A stretch of 19,636 nt of DNA from Brevundimonas sp. UBA5713 (GCF_002419815.1 NZ_DIGV01000012.1:6510-26145), one strand, 5' to 3'. Shown: positions 8,175 through 16,306, numbered from the stretch's first letter. Translations and numbers: made by a program. The notes: a model not told the origin generated them from the letters alone.

Positions 8175-8178
8175 TCAG

Positions 8179-9615
8179 ATGCTGCGTTCCTTCCTGACGT
8201 CCGTGGCTTTAGGCGCACTGGTCGCCACCGCCAGCCTGTCGCCGGTCTGGGCTGAAGTGCCCGCAGCAGCCGCCGTCCTGTCCACCGTGCTGAACGGTCA
8301 GAGCGTCGCCTATCAGGCCAAGGTCACCGAGCACCGCGTCAGCGCGGGCGAAGTGTCAGCCACCATCGTCACCACCAGCTATCTGCGCACCGATGAGGCC
8401 GCCGCGCAGAGGCCGGTACTGTTTATTTTCAACGGCGGGCCGGGTGCCTCGACCACCCCGCTGCATTTCGGGGCCTTCGGTCCGATGCGCCGCTTTGGCG
8501 AAGGCGAGGCGCAGTATCTGCTGCCCAATCCGCACAGCCTGCTGGATCAGGTGGATCTGGTCTTCATCGATCCAGTCGGCACGGGCTACAGCCGCCCACA
8601 CACCGACGGCCAGCCGTTCTGGAGCCGCACGGGCGATGCCCGCTCGGTGGCGGATGTGATCCTCGACTGGCTGCGCCGGAACAACCGCGAAGCCTCGCCC
8701 CGCTATGTGCTGGGCCAGAGCTACGGCACCATTCGCGCAGCGGAACTGACCCGCGTTGCGCCCGAGCTGAAGCTGAACGGCATCTTGCTGTTTGCGCTGG
8801 TGCCGGGTGAGCGTTCAGGGCCGCTGGCGGCCATGTCGTCGCTGCCGTCCTATGCAGCGACGGCCTGCTATCACTCCATGACCGATTGCCATGGCCGCTC
8901 GCCGCAGCAGGTGTATGATGCCGCCGTCGATTTTGCGCGCACCGACTATGTCACCGCCCTCATCCAGGGCGGGGCCCTGCCTGCGTCCGACAAGCAGGAC
9001 ATGGCCCTCATGCTGGCGGGCCTGACGGGGCTGGAACCTGATCTGCTGCTGGAAAACGATCTGAAGATCGACAACCGCCTGTTCATGTTCAACCTGCTGA
9101 AGGCGCAGGATCTGCGCACAGGCCAGCTGGACGCCCGCGCCACCGCCTCTTTGAGCGCCCCGCCGCGTCAGCCCCCCTATGACGACCCCGGCCTCGGCTA
9201 CGCCCCCGAAACCGGCGTTCGCGCCCCGCAAGCCGGTGACGAAGCGTTCCGCGCGCCCGAAGGCACCAATGTGGTTGATGCCTATTACGCCCAGCGCCTG
9301 AACTATCAGGGCAAGGATGGCTATGAGGCGCTGAACCTGCGGGTCAACTCGGCGTGGGACCACGAGGGGTTCAAGGACGCCATCCCCTATCTGGCCGAGG
9401 CGATGAAGCGCGATCCCGAACTGCGTGTGTTCTGGTCGGCAGGCCTCTATGACCTCAGCACGCCTGCCTATGGCGGTCGCTATACGCTGGATCAGGCGGG
9501 CATCCCGTCAGACCGCCTGACCGCCGCCTATTTCGCATCCGGCCATTCGGTGTTTGTGGACGAGCGCAATCTGGAAGAGCTCTCACGCGCCGTGCGGGCC
9601 TTCATGCAGCCCTAG
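8179..9615 (+). CDS. Exported S10-family serine carboxypeptidase-like protein (copy 1)
   Basis: A 478-residue alpha/beta hydrolase of peptidase family S10. The Sec signal peptide is residues 1-25 (SPVWA). Family landmarks: FNGGPGAST (84-92, C-terminal carboxylate binding and oxyanion region), DPVGTGYSRP (131-140), nucleophile Ser181 in LGQSYGT, acid Asp425 in SAGLYDLSTP and base His456 in ASGHSVF. The usual GESYG is GQSYG here: the Glu that hydrogen-bonds the substrate carboxylate in yeast carboxypeptidase Y is Gln, so pH range or end preference may differ (inference). ATG 8179 has GAGGG about 9 bases upstream and follows the permease stop by 4 bp; longer in-frame starts would lie inside the permease gene. 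Last gene of the operon, with its TAG inside a CTAG shared with the opposite gene. Confidence 0.9.
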   Translation: MLRSFLTSVALGALVATASLSPVWAEVPAAAAVLSTVLNGQSVAYQAKVTEHRVSAGEVSATIVTTSYLRTDEAAAQRPVLFIFNGGPGASTTPLHFGAFGPMRRFGEGEAQYLLPNPHSLLDQVDLVFIDPVGTGYSRPHTDGQPFWSRTGDARSVADVILDWLRRNNREASPRYVLGQSYGTIRAAELTRVAPELKLNGILLFALVPGERSGPLAAMSSLPSYAATACYHSMTDCHGRSPQQVYDAAVDFARTDYVTALIQGGALPASDKQDMALMLAGLTGLEPDLLLENDLKIDNRLFMFNLLKAQDLRTGQLDARATASLSAPPRQPPYDDPGLGYAPETGVRAPQAGDEAFRAPEGTNVVDAYYAQRLNYQGKDGYEALNLRVNSAWDHEGFKDAIPYLAEAMKRDPELRVFWSAGLYDLSTPAYGGRYTLDQAGIPSDRLTAAYFASGHSVFVDERNLEELSRAVRAFMQP

Positions 9616-10589
9616 AAGGGAACCACCGTCCCCTCACCCGTCGCCTCGCCCTGAGAAACCAACCATGCGGCGCAGGCGAGGTCCTGCACCACATGACCGA
9701 GGGATTTGTAGACGGTGATCTGATCGGCGTCGGTGCGGCCTTCGATCTGGCCACCGAAGACCTGTCCGATTTCGCCGACAACGTGATCGTCATCGATCAG
9801 GCCCGCCGCCTTGGCGACGAGGAACTCGGCCCCCTGCGCCAAGACGCCCGCGCGATAGTCGGCGATGAACCGGCTGGCCGCTACCAGATCGGGTGCGATC
9901 TCATAGGGCCCCACATAGCTGGAGCCGACAGCGTTGATATGGGTACCGGCTTTGATGTCGGCGGCACCCAGCAATGGCTCTGCCGAGGCAGTGGTCGTGC
10001 AGATGATGTCAGCCTCGCGCACGGCATCGGCGGGTGTGTCGCACACCTCGAACAACAGGCCTGTGCGCAGGGTCATGGTCTCGGCGAACAGTTGGGCCCG
10101 CTGTCGATTGCGGCCCCACACGCACACGCGCTCCAAGGGGCGGACAGCGGCAATGGCCTCGACATGGCCTTGTGCCTGTTCGCCATAGCCCAAGACGGCC
10201 AGCACCTTGGCATCGGGGCGAGCGAGAGCATCGGTCGCCGCCGCACTGGCACAGCCGGTGCGGATGCGGGTGACCTCGCTGGCCTCGACCAGTGCGGACA
10301 GCGCCCCGTCTGCCGGATCAAACACCGCAATAGCGCCTTGGTGCGACGGGCGGCCCTTGGCGAAATTCTCGGGATAGACGCTGACCAGCTTGGCCCCGAA
10401 CACCGCCCCGCCCTTGGCCATGGCCCCCGGCATGACGCCGAACGCGCGGCCCTCATCCAGATGAAGCACGCTGCGAAGCGGCTGGACTGTGCGACCGGCG
10501 GACAGGTCTGTCATGGCCTGTCGCATCAAGGGAATGCAGGCCTCAACCGTCAGATGGCGGCGGACAAAAGCCCCGTCCAGCAGGCGCAT
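9612..10589 (-). CDS. Ornithine cyclodeaminase / mu-crystallin family protein (copy 2)
   Basis: A 325-residue cytoplasmic paralogue of the OCD protein at 5875-6828. Shared blocks: ACIPLMRQAM near the N terminus, FGAKLVSVYPEN with Lys67, EVTRIRTGCASAAATDALA (105-123), Rossmann motif VLGYGEQAQ (132-140), VWGRNRQRA, GAEFLVAKAAGLIDDDH and TVYKSLGHVVQDLACA. As in copy 1, the catalytic Asp of real ornithine cyclodeaminases is missing (AVGSSYVGP), pointing to imine reduction or amino-acid dehydrogenation. The ATG at 10589 begins MRLLDG with GAGGA about 10 bases before it; a longer open frame upstream runs antisense-like through the amidohydrolase and is not used. Third gene of the leftward operon, 13 bp after the amidohydrolase, converging on the S10 gene with a 4-bp stop-codon overlap. 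Confidence 0.88.
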   Translation of the reverse strand: MRLLDGAFVRRHLTVEACIPLMRQAMTDLSAGRTVQPLRSVLHLDEGRAFGVMPGAMAKGGAVFGAKLVSVYPENFAKGRPSHQGAIAVFDPADGALSALVEASEVTRIRTGCASAAATDALARPDAKVLAVLGYGEQAQGHVEAIAAVRPLERVCVWGRNRQRAQLFAETMTLRTGLLFEVCDTPADAVREADIICTTTASAEPLLGAADIKAGTHINAVGSSYVGPYEIAPDLVAASRFIADYRAGVLAQGAEFLVAKAAGLIDDDHVVGEIGQVFGGQIEGRTDADQITVYKSLGHVVQDLACAAWLVSQGEATGEGTVVPF

Positions 10590-10602
10590 GGATGATCGTT
10601 CC

Positions 10603-12711
10603 TCAGTGATAGTGGTGGTGGCCGTCCAGCCCTTCGGGACCGAACAGGGCCGATGGCGTTTCGCTATCAGACACATCCGGCTTTTGCGTGGGCGGGATGA
10701 TGACCACCGGCTCGGCAAAGGGCTTGATGCCCATCTCCGGATAGATGTGCGGCGGCTGATAGGCCACGCCATCCTTCATCACCAGACGGATTCTGCGGAT
10801 AGCGTTGATGTCCTGCGTCGGGTCACCAGGGATCAGGAAGAAGTCGGCCAGAGCGCCGCGCGCCACACGGCCCAGGTTTTCATCGCGGCCCATGTAGACC
10901 TCGGGCGTCAGCGTCGCCGCCTTCAGGGCCTCGGCGGGCGTCAGACCGGCCAGAGTGAACAGTTCGATCTCGCGGTGAACCGTCAGACCCAGCGTATCAT
11001 CCGTACCCGGCAGAAGGGTGATGCCCCGATCATGCAGGCGCTTGATCGTCTCCAGTATCTTCGCAAAACCACCGCGGTAGGCGGCGTCGGCCTCGGGTGT
11101 GTTGATGTCGACGAATGCGCGGCGGCGATAGCGCTGATAACCAATCGGCATGTGGTCGATAAAGGCCGCTGCCATCGGCGGAACCTCGCCCGCGCGGCTC
11201 ATCATCAGGGTTTCCAGCGTGACGGCAGTGACGTCCAGCGCCATGTTGCCGGCGGCCATGGTCTCGATGGTGCGCTGAACCCTGTCGCTGTCCATATCCA
11301 GCGTCGCGCCGCGCGCCATGCCGGTCAGCCGCAAGGGCGTGCGCGAATCCTCGCCCTCTTCCAGCAGCCACCCCAGCATCAGCTGGTTGATGTGCGAAAT
11401 CTCGTCATAGCCCGCCGCCAGCGCCTGATCAGGCGTGACAAAGGCCGGAACGTGGCCGGTGACGCCCATTCCCAGACGCTTGGCTTCTGCCGCGACAGGG
11501 GCCACCCATTCGGGGTGCAGGGAGTTGTAGATTTTCACCTGCCAATAGCCGCGATCGGCGTACCAGCGCAGGGCCTCGAACGCCTCATCCAGCGTGTCGG
11601 CGACAATGCCGGTGCGCACCGAATAGGGGCTGCGCCCTTCCAGCATGCCGCTGCGGACAATGCGCGGACCGGGCAGTTCGCCGTCCTCGATCTGTTGGGT
11701 CAGTTGAAGCAGGCGGGCATTGTCATTGCCCATGTCGCGGGTCGAGGTCACGCCCGCCATCAGATAGTTCAGACTGCTCTGGATGGAGTTGTGGGCGTGC
11801 ATATCATGCAGACCGGGCACCAGCGTGCCGCCCTGACCGTCGATCTCATAGGCATCGGCGCGGGCCGCACCGCCGCTCTCGGGCAGGATGGTGGTGATAC
11901 GGTTCTCGAAGACCGTCACCTCGGACAGCGGTGACAGCTGACCGGTTTCCGGATCAAAAACCCGCACATTGCGCAAGCGCACCGGCGCATCGAAACGCTG
12001 GGCATGGCGGGCTTGGATGTCGCGGATGCGGCGGGTTTCTAGCTCTGACCGCAGCTGTTGCAGGCGTGGAGCGTCGTCGGCCAGATCGGCGCGGATCACC
12101 CCGCCAAAATCACCCAGTAGCTCGCCTGCCTGATCCAGCACCACATAGCCCGGAGCGAGGTTCAGACCCGTCAGGCGATAGACGGTGCCGGTCAAACGTC
12201 CGCCATCCAACGCAACATCCTGCACCGCCGCCAGAGAAATGCGACCACCGGGCACGGCGTCGGCGGCCTGCTCCTCTGCCTGTTTCAGCGCATTGGCGTA
12301 GAGGGCAAGGCTATAGGGGCTGGCGTCGTTGGCGACATAGAGGCGGCCTTGGCTGACAGGCATTTCGCCACGATCGGCCTGACTGACCCAGCGGACGGTC
12401 TGGCCTTCGCGCACAAAACTCTCGTCAATGGCGGCACCGAACAGAGACGTGCCCTTGATGGTCCACGATACCGGATAGGCGTCGGCATCCAGTGTCACCT
12501 GTTCGCGGTGTTTGGGACCACGGCCATTGTTGTCGACGTGATAGTCGATGGCCACTTCCTGCCCGTCCCGATCGACGACCAGCCAGCCGACAGTCTCGCC
12601 ATTGGCCATCACATCATAGCGGACAGGATCGGCCAAAGACGGCGCGGCGGCCATCAGGGCCATGGTCGATGCCAAGACGGCGGCGGCCTTACCAAAACTC
12701 CGATGACGCAT
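10603..12711 (-). CDS. Exported amidohydrolase (binuclear metal; imidazolonepropionase / prolidase-like) with extra N-terminal domain
   Basis: A 702-residue periplasmic hydrolase. Sec signal peptide residues 1-27 (SLADP). Residues 28 to about 240 form an additional region, mostly beta, that I cannot assign to a named family. The amidohydrolase TIM barrel follows with a full ligand set: H305 and H307 in LHDMHAH, probable carboxylated Lys393 in VKIYN, H420 in TGHVP, H440 in ISHINQ and Asp571 in PGTDD. The subgroup includes Xaa-Pro and Xaa-Arg type dipeptidases, so dipeptide cleavage fits the context, but cyclic amides are possible. The C terminus ends GHHHYH, a His-rich tail. Second gene of the leftward operon, 32 bp after the aminotransferase, with GGGGGA as ribosome binding site. 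Confidence 0.9.
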   Translation of the reverse strand: MRHRSFGKAAAVLASTMALMAAAPSLADPVRYDVMANGETVGWLVVDRDGQEVAIDYHVDNNGRGPKHREQVTLDADAYPVSWTIKGTSLFGAAIDESFVREGQTVRWVSQADRGEMPVSQGRLYVANDASPYSLALYANALKQAEEQAADAVPGGRISLAAVQDVALDGGRLTGTVYRLTGLNLAPGYVVLDQAGELLGDFGGVIRADLADDAPRLQQLRSELETRRIRDIQARHAQRFDAPVRLRNVRVFDPETGQLSPLSEVTVFENRITTILPESGGAARADAYEIDGQGGTLVPGLHDMHAHNSIQSSLNYLMAGVTSTRDMGNDNARLLQLTQQIEDGELPGPRIVRSGMLEGRSPYSVRTGIVADTLDEAFEALRWYADRGYWQVKIYNSLHPEWVAPVAAEAKRLGMGVTGHVPAFVTPDQALAAGYDEISHINQLMLGWLLEEGEDSRTPLRLTGMARGATLDMDSDRVQRTIETMAAGNMALDVTAVTLETLMMSRAGEVPPMAAAFIDHMPIGYQRYRRRAFVDINTPEADAAYRGGFAKILETIKRLHDRGITLLPGTDDTLGLTVHREIELFTLAGLTPAEALKAATLTPEVYMGRDENLGRVARGALADFFLIPGDPTQDINAIRRIRLVMKDGVAYQPPHIYPEMGIKPFAEPVVIIPPTQKPDVSDSETPSALFGPEGLDGHHHYH

Positions 12712-12743
12712 GCGTTAGTCCCCCGCGACGATGTGCCTATAAA

Positions 12744-13910
12744 TCAGACTGTTTTTAGCGCTCTGTGCAGACGGGCCAAGCCGTCATCCATGGCCTCGAC
12801 CGAAGAGCCCAGCCCCAGACGCATATGTCCGGCCAGACCGAACATTTCCCCCGGTGCCGATACCAGACCATGATCGCGCCACAGGGTTTCAGCCAGAACA
12901 AGCGTGTCGGCATGGTTCACCACACGCGGAAAGGCCATGCAGCCATAGGCGGGCAAACCGCCTTCGATAAGTCCATCAGCGGCCATGGCGGCCAGATGGT
13001 ATTCCATCACCGCGCGGCTGCGGCTGATGACGCGCAGACTGTGAGCCTCGAACGGTTCAGGCTGCTCCAGCACAAGCGCCGCGACCGAGTGGGAGAGTTT
13101 CGACGGCCCGAACTCGGACAGGCTGTTGGTCTCGACAATATGGTTCAGCACGTCCTTTTCAGCCGTGATCCAGCCACAGCGCAGGCCATGCAGGCCGAAC
13201 ACCTTGGACAAGCTGTTGAGGCGGATCAGACGCGGCAGGACTTGCAGCGGTCCCGATGCGACGCGCGCCATATCGGCATAGACCTCGTCGACCACCAGCC
13301 AGCCGTCATGGGCGCGGACCACCGCTTCCAGCTCGGCCAGACGGCTCTCTGACAGAGGCATGCCCGATGGGTTGTGCAGGTGGCTGATCACCACCATACG
13401 ACAACCTTCGGCCATGACGGCTTCGACCGAAGCGGCCGTAATGTCAAAGCACGGCCATTGACGGACCAGCGGCACCACTTCGGCACGGGCCTGTTTGACC
13501 ATGTTGGGCAGCACGTCAAAGCATGGGGTTTCCACCGCCACCTTGTCGCCGGGCTTGATCAGCGAAAACAGAACCTGACGCAGCCCCGATACCACCCCCG
13601 TGGTCGGCAGTACTTCGTCCTCGCCCACCCCATAGCGCCGGGCCAGTGCGGCAATGAGAAAGGCGTTACCGCGTGCAAACACGCTCTGGTAGCGGCTGCT
13701 CACCTCATTGTGAAACGCCTGACGCACCACCTCGGCCAGCTGTTCCAGCGGCTCTTCGACCGTGCTGTCGAACAGGATGCGCGCCTCGGCAGGCAGAGGC
13801 ATGCGGCTATGCAGATACCGGCTCCAAGGCGTGAAGGCCTTAGTCCCATATAGGGGATCATCCTTGCGGACGGCTTCGAACACGCTTGCCGCCTTTTCCT
13901 GATCAGCCAT
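12744..13910 (-). CDS. Class I/II PLP-dependent aminotransferase
   Basis: A 388-residue cytoplasmic fold-type I aminotransferase. Seen: TTGVVSGL (103-110, cofactor phosphate region), HNPSG (179-183, with Asn180), VVDEVYADM with Asp208 and Tyr211, the PLP lysine K236 in NSLSKVFGLHGLRCGW with Arg244, and substrate-carboxylate Arg364 in GHMRLGLG. No signal peptide is seen. It probably transaminates or otherwise converts an amino acid delivered by the locus, but the substrate is not readable. The ATG at 13910 begins MADQEK; longer in-frame starts would run into the regulatory gap and the divergent gene. First gene of the leftward operon, transcribed divergently from the Lrp-type regulator. Confidence 0.9.
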   Translation of the reverse strand: MADQEKAASVFEAVRKDDPLYGTKAFTPWSRYLHSRMPLPAEARILFDSTVEEPLEQLAEVVRQAFHNEVSSRYQSVFARGNAFLIAALARRYGVGEDEVLPTTGVVSGLRQVLFSLIKPGDKVAVETPCFDVLPNMVKQARAEVVPLVRQWPCFDITAASVEAVMAEGCRMVVISHLHNPSGMPLSESRLAELEAVVRAHDGWLVVDEVYADMARVASGPLQVLPRLIRLNSLSKVFGLHGLRCGWITAEKDVLNHIVETNSLSEFGPSKLSHSVAALVLEQPEPFEAHSLRVISRSRAVMEYHLAAMAADGLIEGGLPAYGCMAFPRVVNHADTLVLAETLWRDHGLVSAPGEMFGLAGHMRLGLGSSVEAMDDGLARLHRALKTV

Positions 13911-14059
13911 CTGGCACTTGTCCCACCCGTTGGAGAAGGGGCTTCTCCGTAGGACCGCATCATATCGCCGCAAGCCTCGGACAATCTTTGCGTTTGCGTT
14001 GAAACTTGTCCCAATGCATGAATAGACAATGCAGGCTTGAACGGTAGAGGCACCAAATA
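13911..14059. promoter_or_regulatory. Divergent control region between aminotransferase operon and Lrp-type gene, with repeated half-sites
   Basis: The 149-bp gap contains TTGTC at 13918-13922 and 14006-14010, and its complement GACAA at 13980-13984 and 14025-14029. Two copies sit in a perfect 10-bp direct repeat ACTTGTCCCA (13916-13925 and 14004-14013); GGACAA (13979-13984) faces TTGTCC (14006-14011). CAATGCA is also repeated (14012-14018, 14027-14033). A possible rightward promoter is TTGAAA (13999-14004), 18-bp spacer, TAGACA (14023-14028), which half-sites overlap. A leftward TATGAT lies at 13964-13959. GGAGAAG/CTTCTCC (13932-13948) forms a 7-bp hairpin in the aminotransferase leader. Binding and autoregulation by the adjacent Lrp protein is inferred. 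Confidence 0.55.
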
Positions 14060-14542
14060 ATGTCGTCATCATTGGACGCCATCGACGTCCGTATCCTGGA
14101 ACAGCTTCAACGCGACTGTTCAATGTCCACGTCTGAATTGGCCGAACGGGTGGGTTTGTCCCAGTCTCCGTGCTGGCGCCGTATCCAGCGCATGAAGGAC
14201 GAGGGCTATATCAAGGCTCAGGTCGCCATTCTCGACGCGGAGAAGCTGGGCTTCCAGCTGCATGTTTTCGCCCAGCTTAAGATCAAGCATCTGAGCGAGG
14301 ACGAGCGCGAGAAATTCATGACCGCCATCGAGGCGACGCCCGAAATCGTTGAATGTTATTCCATTCTTGGCGAGCGGGATTGCATGATCAAGGTGATCGC
14401 GCCGGACATCCGCTGGTACCAGGAGTTCATTTTCAGCAAGCTGCTGAAACTACCGGGGGTGGAAGACATCAACTCCACCGTGGCCCTGTCGGAGATGAAA
14501 CGCTCCACTTTCCTGCCGGTGCGCGGACTGGCCAAGGCCTAA
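14060..14542 (+). CDS. Lrp/AsnC-family transcriptional regulator
   Basis: A 160-residue DNA-binding protein with the two Lrp domains: N-terminal helix-turn-helix (about residues 8-52; LAERVGLSQSPCWRRIQRM, then DEGYIKAQ) and C-terminal RAM ligand-binding domain (about 66-150; VECYSILGERDCMIKV). Such proteins sense an amino acid and commonly act on a divergent catabolic operon and on themselves. It is divergent from the aminotransferase operon across 149 bp holding repeated half-sites and lies in the middle of the locus, so it is the obvious local regulator. AGAGG about 10 bases upstream supports the ATG at 14060. It ends at a bidirectional terminator. Confidence 0.93.
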   Translation: MSSSLDAIDVRILEQLQRDCSMSTSELAERVGLSQSPCWRRIQRMKDEGYIKAQVAILDAEKLGFQLHVFAQLKIKHLSEDEREKFMTAIEATPEIVECYSILGERDCMIKVIAPDIRWYQEFIFSKLLKLPGVEDINSTVALSEMKRSTFLPVRGLAKA

Positions 14543-14554
14543 GATAATGAAACG

Positions 14555-14583
14555 AAAAGGCCCGTCGATGTGACGGGCCTTTT
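14555..14583. terminator. Bidirectional terminator between Lrp-type gene and M61 copy 2
   Basis: Perfect 12-bp stem: AAAAGGCCCGTC (14555-14566) pairs with GACGGGCCTTTT (14572-14583) around a 5-base loop. It has a T-run on the plus strand (TTTTGCTTTT) and the A-run gives a T-run on the minus strand, so it can end both the regulator transcript and the leftward receptor/peptidase transcript, whose stop codon is at 14588. Confidence 0.93.
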
Positions 14584-14587
14584 GCTT

Positions 14588-16294
14588 TTAGATGCCGCAC
14601 TGCTGTTCGGGGACGGCGTTTCGCTCCCAGACATAGCCGGGGCGCTCGGGCCCCCAGGGGTCAAAGCGGAAGGTCAGGCTCTGGCCATCGCGGACCACCT
14701 GCACCACGGCTTCGCCCGGACCGGCCTCTTCCAGTGTCTTCAACGCGTCGGCATCGACCAGACGATCACCGGCCAGCAGGCCTGCGGCTGCGGCAGGGGT
14801 GTTTTCGATCACGCGCGAGATACGCCCGTCGAACTCGGTGCGAAGGCCGGTATAGAAACGGCGAAAGGTGGTGGCTTTGCGATCAAAGCAGGCCCCCAAC
14901 ATATTGGCGGGCAGTTCGGCCAAGCGCCCGGCCATCATGTCGTGGAAATTCTGCACGCCCTCTTCGCCCAGTTCGGCACGAAGAAGATTGATCCAGCCCT
15001 GCTGGCTGTAGTCACCGCCCGATTTGCGCGCATCCAGAAGCGCGCGCACCAGATCGTCAACGCGGCGCGCGCCGTTGGAGCGTTCGCGGATCAGGCCGTC
15101 CAGCTGGGCGAAATAAAGCGGACCGCGCTGATAGGGCACCAGTTGCGCATCGCCATCCGAGAAGAAGAGCTGGGTCACCTCCTCGCTGGACAGGTTGCTA
15201 CGCGGGTTGAGATAATAGGCCTTAGCCAGATCATTCATGCCCTTCTGGTACTGGGCCAGAGTGGAGATGCCGGTGCGATAGCCCATGACCTCGGTGTAGT
15301 AGGAGGTCGAGCCTTCGGACCACCACTGGCTGGTCGCCTCGCCCAGACCGTTCAGCCAGTTGTGCAGGGTCTCGTGCACCAAAAGGCCCAGCAGTTCTTC
15401 ATCCTCGCGCACTTCTCCGGCCACCGTGCCGAAGATGAAGGACGAGCGACCGCCCGTGCCGCCGCCCGCGAAACGCTCGGTCGTGCGCATAAAGACTTTG
15501 AACGGCGCGGTCTCGTCACCAAAGAAGCTGGAGATCTCGGCATAGGCCGCCTCGATCTTGGACAGCGCGCCTTGCAGGTCGAACACCGGCGGGGTCAGCC
15601 AATAGCCGACGAACGGGCCTTCGCCACTTTGCGGCTGGCTGATGACCGGACCGGCCATGAAGAAGCTGCCGGTCAGATCGCCACGATCATAGCGTCCGGA
15701 CAGGCTGCCCTGTCCCAGACTGCTAACGCCGCGGTGGCCTTCGCCCATGGTCCCAAGGTTCCAGTCCAGATCAACCTGCCGTGGCCAACCTTCGGTCGGC
15801 AGGGCCAGAAAGATCGAGCCTGAGGCATGAAAGCCCTGCCCCTCGGTGCGCATATCCACCAGCGGCCCGGGGCGGGTAGTCGGCGTAATCTCGCGCGGGG
15901 TGGCCACATAACTGACCACCACATCGCCGACACTGGCACGGCTGGCCTTCCAGCGGCGGCCTTGGCGGAAGTTGGTCGGATCGACCGGATCGACATCGGC
16001 CTCCAGTGCCAGCGGACCTGCCGCGTCGTGCGCGGTGATAGCTTCGGCACTCTGTACCGCTGACGGGGCCATGACGTGCACCAAGGGCAGATCCACTACC
16101 ACTTCGCCCGCGTCAAAAGACGGGTTCTCGATCTTGAGCTGGACGGCCATATCGCCGAACTGGCCATTCAGCAGACGCGGCGACAGCTGGATGCGGATAT
16201 CGCCATCTCCGGCTTGCGCCAGACCGGCACTGGCCACGCTGGCCCAGACAGCCACACAGGCCCCGATCAAATGGCGGCTTTTACGGATTTCCAT
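14588..16294 (-). CDS. Exported M61-like metallopeptidase with C-terminal PDZ domain (copy 2)
   Basis: A 568-residue periplasmic paralogue of the peptidase at 2887-4611. Sec signal peptide residues 1-28 (GLAQA). Zinc site H307-E-T-L-H311 in LVHETLHNW with third ligand Glu327 in WWSEGSTSYY. The block before it (GYWLTPPVFDL, FFGDETAPFKVFMR, FAGGGTGG) aligns clearly with copy 1. PDZ domain about 485-550 (GRISRVIENTP, AGLLAGDRLV). Mature Cys are only C469 and C566, at the same positions as in copy 1. It lacks the His-rich tail of copy 1. ATG 16294 is chosen because AAGGGGAG ends 6 bases before it; a TTG at 16300 would sit on that site. It starts 12 bp after the S10 gene and ends the leftward receptor/peptidase group. 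Confidence 0.88.
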   Translation of the reverse strand: MEIRKSRHLIGACVAVWASVASAGLAQAGDGDIRIQLSPRLLNGQFGDMAVQLKIENPSFDAGEVVVDLPLVHVMAPSAVQSAEAITAHDAAGPLALEADVDPVDPTNFRQGRRWKASRASVGDVVVSYVATPREITPTTRPGPLVDMRTEGQGFHASGSIFLALPTEGWPRQVDLDWNLGTMGEGHRGVSSLGQGSLSGRYDRGDLTGSFFMAGPVISQPQSGEGPFVGYWLTPPVFDLQGALSKIEAAYAEISSFFGDETAPFKVFMRTTERFAGGGTGGRSSFIFGTVAGEVREDEELLGLLVHETLHNWLNGLGEATSQWWSEGSTSYYTEVMGYRTGISTLAQYQKGMNDLAKAYYLNPRSNLSSEEVTQLFFSDGDAQLVPYQRGPLYFAQLDGLIRERSNGARRVDDLVRALLDARKSGGDYSQQGWINLLRAELGEEGVQNFHDMMAGRLAELPANMLGACFDRKATTFRRFYTGLRTEFDGRISRVIENTPAAAAGLLAGDRLVDADALKTLEEAGPGEAVVQVVRDGQSLTFRFDPWGPERPGYVWERNAVPEQQCGI

Positions 16295-16306
16295 GTCCAA
16301 CTCCCC

